64,000 nucleotides of DNA from Limnoperna fortunei (Eukaryota; Mollusca; Bivalvia; Mytilida; Modiolidae), in contig OX104115.1 in the NCBI GenBank assembly GCA_944474755.1, forward strand, positions 29,868,043 to 29,932,042, written 5' to 3'. The translations under genes were made by a program, and so were the position numbers. Positions 37,901-52,900 of this stretch are shown in pieces (the first letter of the stretch is position 1; every line of letters begins with the position of its first letter). Below the pieces are notes generated by a model. It was not told the origin of the DNA, searched no databases, and saw nothing but the letters and a program-made list of their open reading frames with translations.

Positions 37901-40900
37901 CTGGGCGCAACCAATAAAAAGTTACCAGTCGTGCAAGTCCAACACCACTTTTTATGTAAAAATCGTAATTTCCCGAAAAACGATGCATCCCAGCTGTTTG
38001 AAACCCTCGCCATTCGCTTTAGAATGTCGATTTCAGTCTAAAAATGTCTCCCCGTAAGGTGTACGAGTCAATAAATCCTTAAAATCCCACATTGAAACAC
38101 GTGACCACCCCTCCCCCCAGCCACGTAAATTTCGTCTGTCGTGATGTCCGTTTCAGCCATCGTCAGTGAATGACCGTGTAAATCGTGTGTCAACAAGTTG
38201 TTCTAACTGTCCGAACTGCATTTTACCTGAAACAATAACAAATTGAAACAATTTCCGACGTCACTTTTTTGTGTATTCCATCGTCTGCTACGTGCCTCGT
38301 GTAATTATTTTACAGTGTAAAATTCCACTAAAATAAAATAAAAAAGTCTTTTATTAATTGTCGGCATGGTCCGTTGATATTAATCCGTGTCGTCCTGAAA
38401 TAAACAATCACTGAGATTACAGATCGTGCATCATGTCATATATATGTCCTTTCAGACCATCGTAACTCCCTAGAATGATAAAATAAAACTATCTCCGTGA
38501 TATTATATAACAATGTCACGTGACTCCAGCCAGTTCTGTTCTTTGCCTTTTACCATAAATCTCTTTCTCTTCCCCTACAAGTCAAGAAAAGTCATTAAAA
38601 TACCAAACATATAGTTAAAAACAGAAAAGTAAACAAACAAACAAATAAACAAAAAAACTGGTTCCCGGTTTTTATATAACCATAGTTGCATATAAAACTA
38701 TGAACCCAAAAAGGGCCCAACTCTCCACCCAGGGGCAGCATGTCAAAAACAATAAATCATGCTGGCCCTGGGGTGGAGGGGCCGGGCCCTTTTTTTTTCT
38801 TCAATTTTGTAATTAGACCGTTCTAGAAACAATGGAATAGAAACCCCCGGAGGGGGGGGGGGGTATACGGGTATATTACGATGTAAAATGATAGATTTTC
38901 ACCCTCTGGGGCCTCTTGTTTAACGTTTAACGCCAGTTTTTCCTATAGAAACGATAACGAGGGAAAGACCTTCCTGTGCATTTGTTCTACTGAACAAATG
39001 TCCTTTTAATATTATTATTACTTTTCTTCCGATCTAAAATTCAATTTAGTGCTGCCAAAAAGTTTCTTATCCGATCGAGCTGAAAATTTGGCGGTGTGAT
39101 GGATACCCCGTGGGCTTTCTCCCATTCACCCTGTTAGCACGCCCCGTCAAAAATGAGGGCGTGGCAGGGACCCCCCATGAAAACGTTGTTATCACATCTC
39201 CTCCTAAGGCACACAAAATGGTACAATAAAATGGACGCCGATTGCATCTGGGATCGATGTCCTCGAATTGTCGATAGGTAGAAAATCGCTGGGCGCAACC
39301 AATAAAAAGTTACCAGTCGTGCAAGTCCAACACCACTTTTTATGTAAAAATCGTAATTTCCCGAAAAACGATGCATCCCAGCTGTTTGAAACCCTCGCCA
39401 TTCGCTTTAGAATGTCGATTTCAGTCTAAAAATGTCTCCCCGTAAGGTGTACGAGTCAATAAATCCTTAAAATCCCACATTGAAACACGTGACCACCCCT
39501 CCCCCCAGCCACGTAAATTTCGTCTGTCGTGATGTCCGTTTCAGCCATCGTCAGTGAATGACCGTGTAAATCGTGTGTCAACAAGTTGTTCTAACTGTCC
39601 GAACTGCATTTTACCTGAAACAATAACAAATTGAAACAATTTCCGACGTCACTTTTTTGTGTATTCCATCGTCTGCTACGTGCCTCGTGTAATTATTTTA
39701 CAGTGTAAAATTCCACTAAAATAAAATAAAAAAGTCTTTTATTAATTGTCGGCATGGTCCGTTGATATTAATCCGTGTCGTCCTGAAATAAACAATCACT
39801 GAGATTACAGATCGTGCATCATGTCATATATATGTCCTTTCAGACCATCGTAACTCCCTAGAATGATAAAATAAAACTATCTCCGTGATATTATATAACA
39901 ATGTCACGTGACTCCAGCCAGTTCTGTTCTTTGCCTTTTACCATAAATCTCTTTCTCTTCCCCTACAAGTCAAGAAAAGTCATTAAAATACCAAACATAT
40001 AGTTAAAAACAGAAAAGTAAACAAACAAACAAATAAACAAAAAAACTGGTTCCCGGTTTTTATATAACCATAGTTGCATATAAAACTATGAACCCAAAAA
40101 GGGCCCAACTCTCCACCCAGGGGCAGCATGTCAAAAACAATAAATCATGCTGGCCCTGGGGTGGAGGGGCCGGGCCCTTTTTTTTTCTTCAATTTTGTAA
40201 TTAGACCGTTCTAGAAACAATGGAATAGAAACCCCCGGAGGGGGGGGGGGGGTATACGGGTATATTACGATGTAAAATGATAGATTTTCACCCTCTGGGG
40301 CCTCTTGTTTAACGTTTAACGCCAGTTTTTCCTATAGAAACGATAACGAGGGAAAGACCTTCCTGTGCATTTGTTCTACTGAACAAATGTCCTTTTAATA
40401 TTATTATTACTTTTCTTCCGATCTAAAATTCAATTTAGTGCTGCCAAAAAGTTTCTTATCCGATCGAGCTGAAAATTTGGCGGTGTGATGGATACCCCGT
40501 GGGCTTTCTCCCATTCACCCTGTTAGCACGCCCCGTCAAAAATGAGGGCGTGGCAGGGACCCCCCATGAAAACGTTGTTATCACATCTCCTCCTAAGGCA
40601 CACAAAATGGTACAATAAAATGGACGCCGATTGCATCTGGGATCGATGTCCTCGAATTGTCGATAGGTAGAAAATCGCTGGGCGCAACCAATAAAAAGTT
40701 ACCAGTCGTGCAAGTCCAACACCACTTTTTATGTAAAAATCGTAATTTCCCGAAAAACGATGCATCCCAGCTGTTTGAAACCCTCGCCATTCGCTTTAGA
40801 ATGTCGATTTCAGTCTAAAAATGTCTCCCCGTAAGGTGTACGAGTCAATAAATCCTTAAAATCCCACATTGAAACACGTGACCACCCCTCCCCCCAGCCA

Positions 40901-43900
40901 CGTAAATTTCGTCTGTCGTGATGTCCGTTTCAGCCATCGTCAGTGAATGACCGTGTAAATCGTGTGTCAACAAGTTGTTCTAACTGTCCGAACTGCATTT
41001 TACCTGAAACAATAACAAATTGAAACAATTTCCGACGTCACTTTTTTGTGTATTCCATCGTCTGCTACGTGCCTCGTGTAATTATTTTACAGTGTAAAAT
41101 TCCACTAAAATAAAATAAAAAAGTCTTTTATTAATTGTCGGCATGGTCCGTTGATATTAATCCGTGTCGTCCTGAAATAAACAATCACTGAGATTACAGA
41201 TCGTGCATCATGTCATATATATGTCCTTTCAGACCATCGTAACTCCCTAGAATGATAAAATAAAACTATCTCCGTGATATTATATAACAATGTCACGTGA
41301 CTCCAGCCAGTTCTGTTCTTTGCCTTTTACCATAAATCTCTTTCTCTTCCCCTACAAGTCAAGAAAAGTCATTAAAATACCAAACATATAGTTAAAAACA
41401 GAAAAGTAAACAAACAAACAAATAAACAAAAAAACTGGTTCCCGGTTTTTATATAACCATAGTTGCATATAAAACTATGAACCCAAAAAGGGCCCAACTC
41501 TCCACCCAGGGGCAGCATGTCAAAAACAATAAATCATGCTGGCCCTGGGGTGGAGGGGCCGGGCCCTTTTTTTTTCTTCAATTTTGTAATTAGACCGTTC
41601 TAGAAACAATGGAATAGAAACCCCCGGAGGGGGGGGGGGGGTATACGGGTATATTACGATGTAAAATGATAGATTTTCACCCTCTGGGGCCTCTTGTTTA
41701 ACGTTTAACGCCAGTTTTTCCTATAGAAACGATAACGAGGGAAAGACCTTCCTGTGCATTTGTTCTACTGAACAAATGTCCTTTTAATATTATTATTACT
41801 TTTCTTCCGATCTAAAATTCAATTTAGTGCTGCCAAAAAGTTTCTTATCCGATCGAGCTGAAAATTTGGCGGTGTGATGGATACCCCGTGGGCTTTCTCC
41901 CATTCACCCTGTTAGCACGCCCCGTCAAAAATGAGGGCGTGGCAGGGACCCCCCATGAAAACGTTGTTATCACATCTCCTCCTAAGGCACACAAAATGGT
42001 ACAATAAAATGGACGCCGATTGCATCTGGGATCGATGTCCTCGAATTGTCGATAGGTAGAAAATCGCTGGGCGCAACCAATAAAAAGTTACCAGTCGTGC
42101 AAGTCCAACACCACTTTTTATGTAAAAATCGTAATTTCCCGAAAAACGATGCATCCCAGCTGTTTGAAACCCTCGCCATTCGCTTTAGAATGTCGATTTC
42201 AGTCTAAAAATGTCTCCCCGTAAGGTGTACGAGTCAATAAATCCTTAAAATCCCACATTGAAACACGTGACCACCCCTCCCCCCAGCCACGTAAATTTCG
42301 TCTGTCGTGATGTCCGTTTCAGCCATCGTCAGTGAATGACCGTGTAAATCGTGTGTCAACAAGTTGTTCTAACTGTCCGAACTGCATTTTACCTGAAACA
42401 ATAACAAATTGAAACAATTTCCGACGTCACTTTTTTGTGTATTCCATCGTCTGCTACGTGCCTCGTGTAATTATTTTACAGTGTAAAATTCCACTAAAAT
42501 AAAATAAAAAAGTCTTTTATTAATTGTCGGCATGGTCCGTTGATATTAATCCGTGTCGTCCTGAAATAAACAATCACTGAGATTACAGATCGTGCATCAT
42601 GTCATATATATGTCCTTTCAGACCATCGTAACTCCCTAGAATGATAAAATAAAACTATCTCCGTGATATTATATAACAATGTCACGTGACTCCAGCCAGT
42701 TCTGTTCTTTGCCTTTTACCATAAATCTCTTTCTCTTCCCCTACAAGTCAAGAAAAGTCATTAAAATACCAAACATATAGTTAAAAACAGAAAAGTAAAC
42801 AAACAAACAAATAAACAAAAAAACTGGTTCCCGGTTTTTATATAACCATAGTTGCATATAAAACTATGAACCCAAAAAGGGCCCAACTCTCCACCCAGGG
42901 GCAGCATGTCAAAAACAATAAATCATGCTGGCCCTGGGGTGGAGGGGCCGGGCCCTTTTTTTTTCTTCAATTTTGTAATTAGACCGTTCTAGAAACAATG
43001 GAATAGAAACCCCCGGAGGGGGGGGGGGGTATACGGGTATATTACGATGTAAAATGATAGATTTTCACCCTCTGGGGCCTCTTGTTTAACGTTTAACGCC
43101 AGTTTTTCCTATAGAAACGATAACGAGGGAAAGACCTTCCTGTGCATTTGTTCTACTGAACAAATGTCCTTTTAATATTATTATTACTTTTCTTCCGATC
43201 TAAAATTCAATTTAGTGCTGCCAAAAAGTTTCTTATCCGATCGAGCTGAAAATTTGGCGGTGTGATGGATACCCCGTGGGCTTTCTCCCATTCACCCTGT
43301 TAGCACGCCCCGTCAAAAATGAGGGCGTGGCAGGGACCCCCCATGAAAACGTTGTTATCACATCTCCTCCTAAGGCACACAAAATGGTACAATAAAATGG
43401 ACGCCGATTGCATCTGGGATCGATGTCCTCGAATTGTCGATAGGTAGAAAATCGCTGGGCGCAACCAATAAAAAGTTACCAGTCGTGCAAGTCCAACACC
43501 ACTTTTTATGTAAAAATCGTAATTTCCCGAAAAACGATGCATCCCAGCTGTTTGAAACCCTCGCCATTCGCTTTAGAATGTCGATTTCAGTCTAAAAATG
43601 TCTCCCCGTAAGGTGTACGAGTCAATAAATCCTTAAAATCCCACATTGAAACACGTGACCACCCCTCCCCCCAGCCACGTAAATTTCGTCTGTCGTGATG
43701 TCCGTTTCAGCCATCGTCAGTGAATGACCGTGTAAATCGTGTGTCAACAAGTTGTTCTAACTGTCCGAACTGCATTTTACCTGAAACAATAACAAATTGA
43801 AACAATTTCCGACGTCACTTTTTTGTGTATTCCATCGTCTGCTACGTGCCTCGTGTAATTATTTTACAGTGTAAAATTCCACTAAAATAAAATAAAAAAG

Positions 43901-46900
43901 TCTTTTATTAATTGTCGGCATGGTCCGTTGATATTAATCCGTGTCGTCCTGAAATAAACAATCACTGAGATTACAGATCGTGCATCATGTCATATATATG
44001 TCCTTTCAGACCATCGTAACTCCCTAGAATGATAAAATAAAACTATCTCCGTGATATTATATAACAATGTCACGTGACTCCAGCCAGTTCTGTTCTTTGC
44101 CTTTTACCATAAATCTCTTTCTCTTCCCCTACAAGTCAAGAAAAGTCATTAAAATACCAAACATATAGTTAAAAACAGAAAAGTAAACAAACAAACAAAT
44201 AAACAAAAAAACTGGTTCCCGGTTTTTATATAACCATAGTTGCATATAAAACTATGAACCCAAAAAGGGCCCAACTCTCCACCCAGGGGCAGCATGTCAA
44301 AAACAATAAATCATGCTGGCCCTGGGGTGGAGGGGCCGGGCCCTTTTTTTTTCTTCAATTTTGTAATTAGACCGTTCTAGAAACAATGGAATAGAAACCC
44401 CCGGAGGGGGGGGGGGGTATACGGGTATATTACGATGTAAAATGATAGATTTTCACCCTCTGGGGCCTCTTGTTTAACGTTTAACGCCAGTTTTTCCTAT
44501 AGAAACGATAACGAGGGAAAGACCTTCCTGTGCATTTGTTCTACTGAACAAATGTCCTTTTAATATTATTATTACTTTTCTTCCGATCTAAAATTCAATT
44601 TAGTGCTGCCAAAAAGTTTCTTATCCGATCGAGCTGAAAATTTGGCGGTGTGATGGATACCCCGTGGGCTTTCTCCCATTCACCCTGTTAGCACGCCCCG
44701 TCAAAAATGAGGGCGTGGCAGGGACCCCCCATGAAAACGTTGTTATCACATCTCCTCCTAAGGCACACAAAATGGTACAATAAAATGGACGCCGATTGCA
44801 TCTGGGATCGATGTCCTCGAATTGTCGATAGGTAGAAAATCGCTGGGCGCAACCAATAAAAAGTTACCAGTCGTGCAAGTCCAACACCACTTTTTATGTA
44901 AAAATCGTAATTTCCCGAAAAACGATGCATCCCAGCTGTTTGAAACCCTCGCCATTCGCTTTAGAATGTCGATTTCAGTCTAAAAATGTCTCCCCGTAAG
45001 GTGTACGAGTCAATAAATCCTTAAAATCCCACATTGAAACACGTGACCACCCCTCCCCCCAGCCACGTAAATTTCGTCTGTCGTGATGTCCGTTTCAGCC
45101 ATCGTCAGTGAATGACCGTGTAAATCGTGTGTCAACAAGTTGTTCTAACTGTCCGAACTGCATTTTACCTGAAACAATAACAAATTGAAACAATTTCCGA
45201 CGTCACTTTTTTGTGTATTCCATCGTCTGCTACGTGCCTCGTGTAATTATTTTACAGTGTAAAATTCCACTAAAATAAAATAAAAAAGTCTTTTATTAAT
45301 TGTCGGCATGGTCCGTTGATATTAATCCGTGTCGTCCTGAAATAAACAATCACTGAGATTACAGATCGTGCATCATGTCATATATATGTCCTTTCAGACC
45401 ATCGTAACTCCCTAGAATGATAAAATAAAACTATCTCCGTGATATTATATAACAATGTCACGTGACTCCAGCCAGTTCTGTTCTTTGCCTTTTACCATAA
45501 ATCTCTTTCTCTTCCCCTACAAGTCAAGAAAAGTCATTAAAATACCAAACATATAGTTAAAAACAGAAAAGTAAACAAACAAACAAATAAACAAAAAAAC
45601 TGGTTCCCGGTTTTTATATAACCATAGTTGCATATAAAACTATGAACCCAAAAAGGGCCCAACTCTCCACCCAGGGGCAGCATGTCAAAAACAATAAATC
45701 ATGCTGGCCCTGGGGTGGAGGGGCCGGGCCCTTTTTTTTTCTTCAATTTTGTAATTAGACCGTTCTAGAAACAATGGAATAGAAACCCCCGGAGGGGGGG
45801 GGGGGTATACGGGTATATTACGATGTAAAATGATAGATTTTCACCCTCTGGGGCCTCTTGTTTAACGTTTAACGCCAGTTTTTCCTATAGAAACGATAAC
45901 GAGGGAAAGACCTTCCTGTGCATTTGTTCTACTGAACAAATGTCCTTTTAATATTATTATTACTTTTCTTCCGATCTAAAATTCAATTTAGTGCTGCCAA
46001 AAAGTTTCTTATCCGATCGAGCTGAAAATTTGGCGGTGTGATGGATACCCCGTGGGCTTTCTCCCATTCACCCTGTTAGCACGCCCCGTCAAAAATGAGG
46101 GCGTGGCAGGGACCCCCCATGAAAACGTTGTTATCACATCTCCTCCTAAGGCACACAAAATGGTACAATAAAATGGACGCCGATTGCATCTGGGATCGAT
46201 GTCCTCGAATTGTCGATAGGTAGAAAATCGCTGGGCGCAACCAATAAAAAGTTACCAGTCGTGCAAGTCCAACACCACTTTTTATGTAAAAATCGTAATT
46301 TCCCGAAAAACGATGCATCCCAGCTGTTTGAAACCCTCGCCATTCGCTTTAGAATGTCGATTTCAGTCTAAAAATGTCTCCCCGTAAGGTGTACGAGTCA
46401 ATAAATCCTTAAAATCCCACATTGAAACACGTGACCACCCCTCCCCCCAGCCACGTAAATTTCGTCTGTCGTGATGTCCGTTTCAGCCATCGTCAGTGAA
46501 TGACCGTGTAAATCGTGTGTCAACAAGTTGTTCTAACTGTCCGAACTGCATTTTACCTGAAACAATAACAAATTGAAACAATTTCCGACGTCACTTTTTT
46601 GTGTATTCCATCGTCTGCTACGTGCCTCGTGTAATTATTTTACAGTGTAAAATTCCACTAAAATAAAATAAAAAAGTCTTTTATTAATTGTCGGCATGGT
46701 CCGTTGATATTAATCCGTGTCGTCCTGAAATAAACAATCACTGAGATTACAGATCGTGCATCATGTCATATATATGTCCTTTCAGACCATCGTAACTCCC
46801 TAGAATGATAAAATAAAACTATCTCCGTGATATTATATAACAATGTCACGTGACTCCAGCCAGTTCTGTTCTTTGCCTTTTACCATAAATCTCTTTCTCT

Positions 46901-49900
46901 TCCCCTACAAGTCAAGAAAAGTCATTAAAATACCAAACATATAGTTAAAAACAGAAAAGTAAACAAACAAACAAATAAACAAAAAAACTGGTTCCCGGTT
47001 TTTATATAACCATAGTTGCATATAAAACTATGAACCCAAAAAGGGCCCAACTCTCCACCCAGGGGCAGCATGTCAAAAACAATAAATCATGCTGGCCCTG
47101 GGGTGGAGGGGCCGGGCCCTTTTTTTTTCTTCAATTTTGTAATTAGACCGTTCTAGAAACAATGGAATAGAAACCCCCGGAGGGGGGGGGGGGTATACGG
47201 GTATATTACGATGTAAAATGATAGATTTTCACCCTCTGGGGCCTCTTGTTTAACGTTTAACGCCAGTTTTTCCTATAGAAACGATAACGAGGGAAAGACC
47301 TTCCTGTGCATTTGTTCTACTGAACAAATGTCCTTTTAATATTATTATTACTTTTCTTCCGATCTAAAATTCAATTTAGTGCTGCCAAAAAGTTTCTTAT
47401 CCGATCGAGCTGAAAATTTGGCGGTGTGATGGATACCCCGTGGGCTTTCTCCCATTCACCCTGTTAGCACGCCCCGTCAAAAATGAGGGCGTGGCAGGGA
47501 CCCCCCATGAAAACGTTGTTATCACATCTCCTCCTAAGGCACACAAAATGGTACAATAAAATGGACGCCGATTGCATCTGGGATCGATGTCCTCGAATTG
47601 TCGATAGGTAGAAAATCGCTGGGCGCAACCAATAAAAAGTTACCAGTCGTGCAAGTCCAACACCACTTTTTATGTAAAAATCGTAATTTCCCGAAAAACG
47701 ATGCATCCCAGCTGTTTGAAACCCTCGCCATTCGCTTTAGAATGTCGATTTCAGTCTAAAAATGTCTCCCCGTAAGGTGTACGAGTCAATAAATCCTTAA
47801 AATCCCACATTGAAACACGTGACCACCCCTCCCCCCAGCCACGTAAATTTCGTCTGTCGTGATGTCCGTTTCAGCCATCGTCAGTGAATGACCGTGTAAA
47901 TCGTGTGTCAACAAGTTGTTCTAACTGTCCGAACTGCATTTTACCTGAAACAATAACAAATTGAAACAATTTCCGACGTCACTTTTTTGTGTATTCCATC
48001 GTCTGCTACGTGCCTCGTGTAATTATTTTACAGTGTAAAATTCCACTAAAATAAAATAAAAAAGTCTTTTATTAATTGTCGGCATGGTCCGTTGATATTA
48101 ATCCGTGTCGTCCTGAAATAAACAATCACTGAGATTACAGATCGTGCATCATGTCATATATATGTCCTTTCAGACCATCGTAACTCCCTAGAATGATAAA
48201 ATAAAACTATCTCCGTGATATTATATAACAATGTCACGTGACTCCAGCCAGTTCTGTTCTTTGCCTTTTACCATAAATCTCTTTCTCTTCCCCTACAAGT
48301 CAAGAAAAGTCATTAAAATACCAAACATATAGTTAAAAACAGAAAAGTAAACAAACAAACAAATAAACAAAAAAACTGGTTCCCGGTTTTTATATAACCA
48401 TAGTTGCATATAAAACTATGAACCCAAAAAGGGCCCAACTCTCCACCCAGGGGCAGCATGTCAAAAACAATAAATCATGCTGGCCCTGGGGTGGAGGGGC
48501 CGGGCCCTTTTTTTTTCTTCAATTTTGTAATTAGACCGTTCTAGAAACAATGGAATAGAAACCCCCGGAGGGGGGGGGGGGTATACGGGTATATTACGAT
48601 GTAAAATGATAGATTTTCACCCTCTGGGGCCTCTTGTTTAACGTTTAACGCCAGTTTTTCCTATAGAAACGATAACGAGGGAAAGACCTTCCTGTGCATT
48701 TGTTCTACTGAACAAATGTCCTTTTAATATTATTATTACTTTTCTTCCGATCTAAAATTCAATTTAGTGCTGCCAAAAAGTTTCTTATCCGATCGAGCTG
48801 AAAATTTGGCGGTGTGATGGATACCCCGTGGGCTTTCTCCCATTCACCCTGTTAGCACGCCCCGTCAAAAATGAGGGCGTGGCAGGGACCCCCCATGAAA
48901 ACGTTGTTATCACATCTCCTCCTAAGGCACACAAAATGGTACAATAAAATGGACGCCGATTGCATCTGGGATCGATGTCCTCGAATTGTCGATAGGTAGA
49001 AAATCGCTGGGCGCAACCAATAAAAAGTTACCAGTCGTGCAAGTCCAACACCACTTTTTATGTAAAAATCGTAATTTCCCGAAAAACGATGCATCCCAGC
49101 TGTTTGAAACCCTCGCCATTCGCTTTAGAATGTCGATTTCAGTCTAAAAATGTCTCCCCGTAAGGTGTACGAGTCAATAAATCCTTAAAATCCCACATTG
49201 AAACACGTGACCACCCCTCCCCCCAGCCACGTAAATTTCGTCTGTCGTGATGTCCGTTTCAGCCATCGTCAGTGAATGACCGTGTAAATCGTGTGTCAAC
49301 AAGTTGTTCTAACTGTCCGAACTGCATTTTACCTGAAACAATAACAAATTGAAACAATTTCCGACGTCACTTTTTTGTGTATTCCATCGTCTGCTACGTG
49401 CCTCGTGTAATTATTTTACAGTGTAAAATTCCACTAAAATAAAATAAAAAAGTCTTTTATTAATTGTCGGCATGGTCCGTTGATATTAATCCGTGTCGTC
49501 CTGAAATAAACAATCACTGAGATTACAGATCGTGCATCATGTCATATATATGTCCTTTCAGACCATCGTAACTCCCTAGAATGATAAAATAAAACTATCT
49601 CCGTGATATTATATAACAATGTCACGTGACTCCAGCCAGTTCTGTTCTTTGCCTTTTACCATAAATCTCTTTCTCTTCCCCTACAAGTCAAGAAAAGTCA
49701 TTAAAATACCAAACATATAGTTAAAAACAGAAAAGTAAACAAACAAACAAATAAACAAAAAAACTGGTTCCCGGTTTTTATATAACCATAGTTGCATATA
49801 AAACTATGAACCCAAAAAGGGCCCAACTCTCCACCCAGGGGCAGCATGTCAAAAACAATAAATCATGCTGGCCCTGGGGTGGAGGGGCCGGGCCCTTTTT

Positions 49901-52900
49901 TTTTCTTCAATTTTGTAATTAGACCGTTCTAGAAACAATGGAATAGAAACCCCCGGAGGGGGGGGGGGGTATACGGGTATATTACGATGTAAAATGATAG
50001 ATTTTCACCCTCTGGGGCCTCTTGTTTAACGTTTAACGCCAGTTTTTCCTATAGAAACGATAACGAGGGAAAGACCTTCCTGTGCATTTGTTCTACTGAA
50101 CAAATGTCCTTTTAATATTATTATTACTTTTCTTCCGATCTAAAATTCAATTTAGTGCTGCCAAAAAGTTTCTTATCCGATCGAGCTGAAAATTTGGCGG
50201 TGTGATGGATACCCCGTGGGCTTTCTCCCATTCACCCTGTTAGCACGCCCCGTCAAAAATGAGGGCGTGGCAGGGACCCCCCATGAAAACGTTGTTATCA
50301 CATCTCCTCCTAAGGCACACAAAATGGTACAATAAAATGGACGCCGATTGCATCTGGGATCGATGTCCTCGAATTGTCGATAGGTAGAAAATCGCTGGGC
50401 GCAACCAATAAAAAGTTACCAGTCGTGCAAGTCCAACACCACTTTTTATGTAAAAATCGTAATTTCCCGAAAAACGATGCATCCCAGCTGTTTGAAACCC
50501 TCGCCATTCGCTTTAGAATGTCGATTTCAGTCTAAAAATGTCTCCCCGTAAGGTGTACGAGTCAATAAATCCTTAAAATCCCACATTGAAACACGTGACC
50601 ACCCCTCCCCCCAGCCACGTAAATTTCGTCTGTCGTGATGTCCGTTTCAGCCATCGTCAGTGAATGACCGTGTAAATCGTGTGTCAACAAGTTGTTCTAA
50701 CTGTCCGAACTGCATTTTACCTGAAACAATAACAAATTGAAACAATTTCCGACGTCACTTTTTTGTGTATTCCATCGTCTGCTACGTGCCTCGTGTAATT
50801 ATTTTACAGTGTAAAATTCCACTAAAATAAAATAAAAAAGTCTTTTATTAATTGTCGGCATGGTCCGTTGATATTAATCCGTGTCGTCCTGAAATAAACA
50901 ATCACTGAGATTACAGATCGTGCATCATGTCATATATATGTCCTTTCAGACCATCGTAACTCCCTAGAATGATAAAATAAAACTATCTCCGTGATATTAT
51001 ATAACAATGTCACGTGACTCCAGCCAGTTCTGTTCTTTGCCTTTTACCATAAATCTCTTTCTCTTCCCCTACAAGTCAAGAAAAGTCATTAAAATACCAA
51101 ACATATAGTTAAAAACAGAAAAGTAAACAAACAAACAAATAAACAAAAAAACTGGTTCCCGGTTTTTATATAACCATAGTTGCATATAAAACTATGAACC
51201 CAAAAAGGGCCCAACTCTCCACCCAGGGGCAGCATGTCAAAAACAATAAATCATGCTGGCCCTGGGGTGGAGGGGCCGGGCCCTTTTTTTTTCTTCAATT
51301 TTGTAATTAGACCGTTCTAGAAACAATGGAATAGAAACCCCCGGAGGGGGGGGGGGGGTATACGGGTATATTACGATGTAAAATGATAGATTTTCACCCT
51401 CTGGGGCCTCTTGTTTAACGTTTAACGCCAGTTTTTCCTATAGAAACGATAACGAGGGAAAGACCTTCCTGTGCATTTGTTCTACTGAACAAATGTCCTT
51501 TTAATATTATTATTACTTTTCTTCCGATCTAAAATTCAATTTAGTGCTGCCAAAAAGTTTCTTATCCGATCGAGCTGAAAATTTGGCGGTGTGATGGATA
51601 CCCCGTGGGCTTTCTCCCATTCACCCTGTTAGCACGCCCCGTCAAAAATGAGGGCGTGGCAGGGACCCCCCATGAAAACGTTGTTATCACATCTCCTCCT
51701 AAGGCACACAAAATGGTACAATAAAATGGACGCCGATTGCATCTGGGATCGATGTCCTCGAATTGTCGATAGGTAGAAAATCGCTGGGCGCAACCAATAA
51801 AAAGTTACCAGTCGTGCAAGTCCAACACCACTTTTTATGTAAAAATCGTAATTTCCCGAAAAACGATGCATCCCAGCTGTTTGAAACCCTCGCCATTCGC
51901 TTTAGAATGTCGATTTCAGTCTAAAAATGTCTCCCCGTAAGGTGTACGAGTCAATAAATCCTTAAAATCCCACATTGAAACACGTGACCACCCCTCCCCC
52001 CAGCCACGTAAATTTCGTCTGTCGTGATGTCCGTTTCAGCCATCGTCAGTGAATGACCGTGTAAATCGTGTGTCAACAAGTTGTTCTAACTGTCCGAACT
52101 GCATTTTACCTGAAACAATAACAAATTGAAACAATTTCCGACGTCACTTTTTTGTGTATTCCATCGTCTGCTACGTGCCTCGTGTAATTATTTTACAGTG
52201 TAAAATTCCACTAAAATAAAATAAAAAAGTCTTTTATTAATTGTCGGCATGGTCCGTTGATATTAATCCGTGTCGTCCTGAAATAAACAATCACTGAGAT
52301 TACAGATCGTGCATCATGTCATATATATGTCCTTTCAGACCATCGTAACTCCCTAGAATGATAAAATAAAACTATCTCCGTGATATTATATAACAATGTC
52401 ACGTGACTCCAGCCAGTTCTGTTCTTTGCCTTTTACCATAAATCTCTTTCTCTTCCCCTACAAGTCAAGAAAAGTCATTAAAATACCAAACATATAGTTA
52501 AAAACAGAAAAGTAAACAAACAAACAAATAAACAAAAAAACTGGTTCCCGGTTTTTATATAACCATAGTTGCATATAAAACTATGAACCCAAAAAGGGCC
52601 CAACTCTCCACCCAGGGGCAGCATGTCAAAAACAATAAATCATGCTGGCCCTGGGGTGGAGGGGCCGGGCCCTTTTTTTTTCTTCAATTTTGTAATTAGA
52701 CCGTTCTAGAAACAATGGAATAGAAACCCCCGGAGGGGGGGGGGGGTATACGGGTATATTACGATGTAAAATGATAGATTTTCACCCTCTGGGGCCTCTT
52801 GTTTAACGTTTAACGCCAGTTTTTCCTATAGAAACGATAACGAGGGAAAGACCTTCCTGTGCATTTGTTCTACTGAACAAATGTCCTTTTAATATTATTA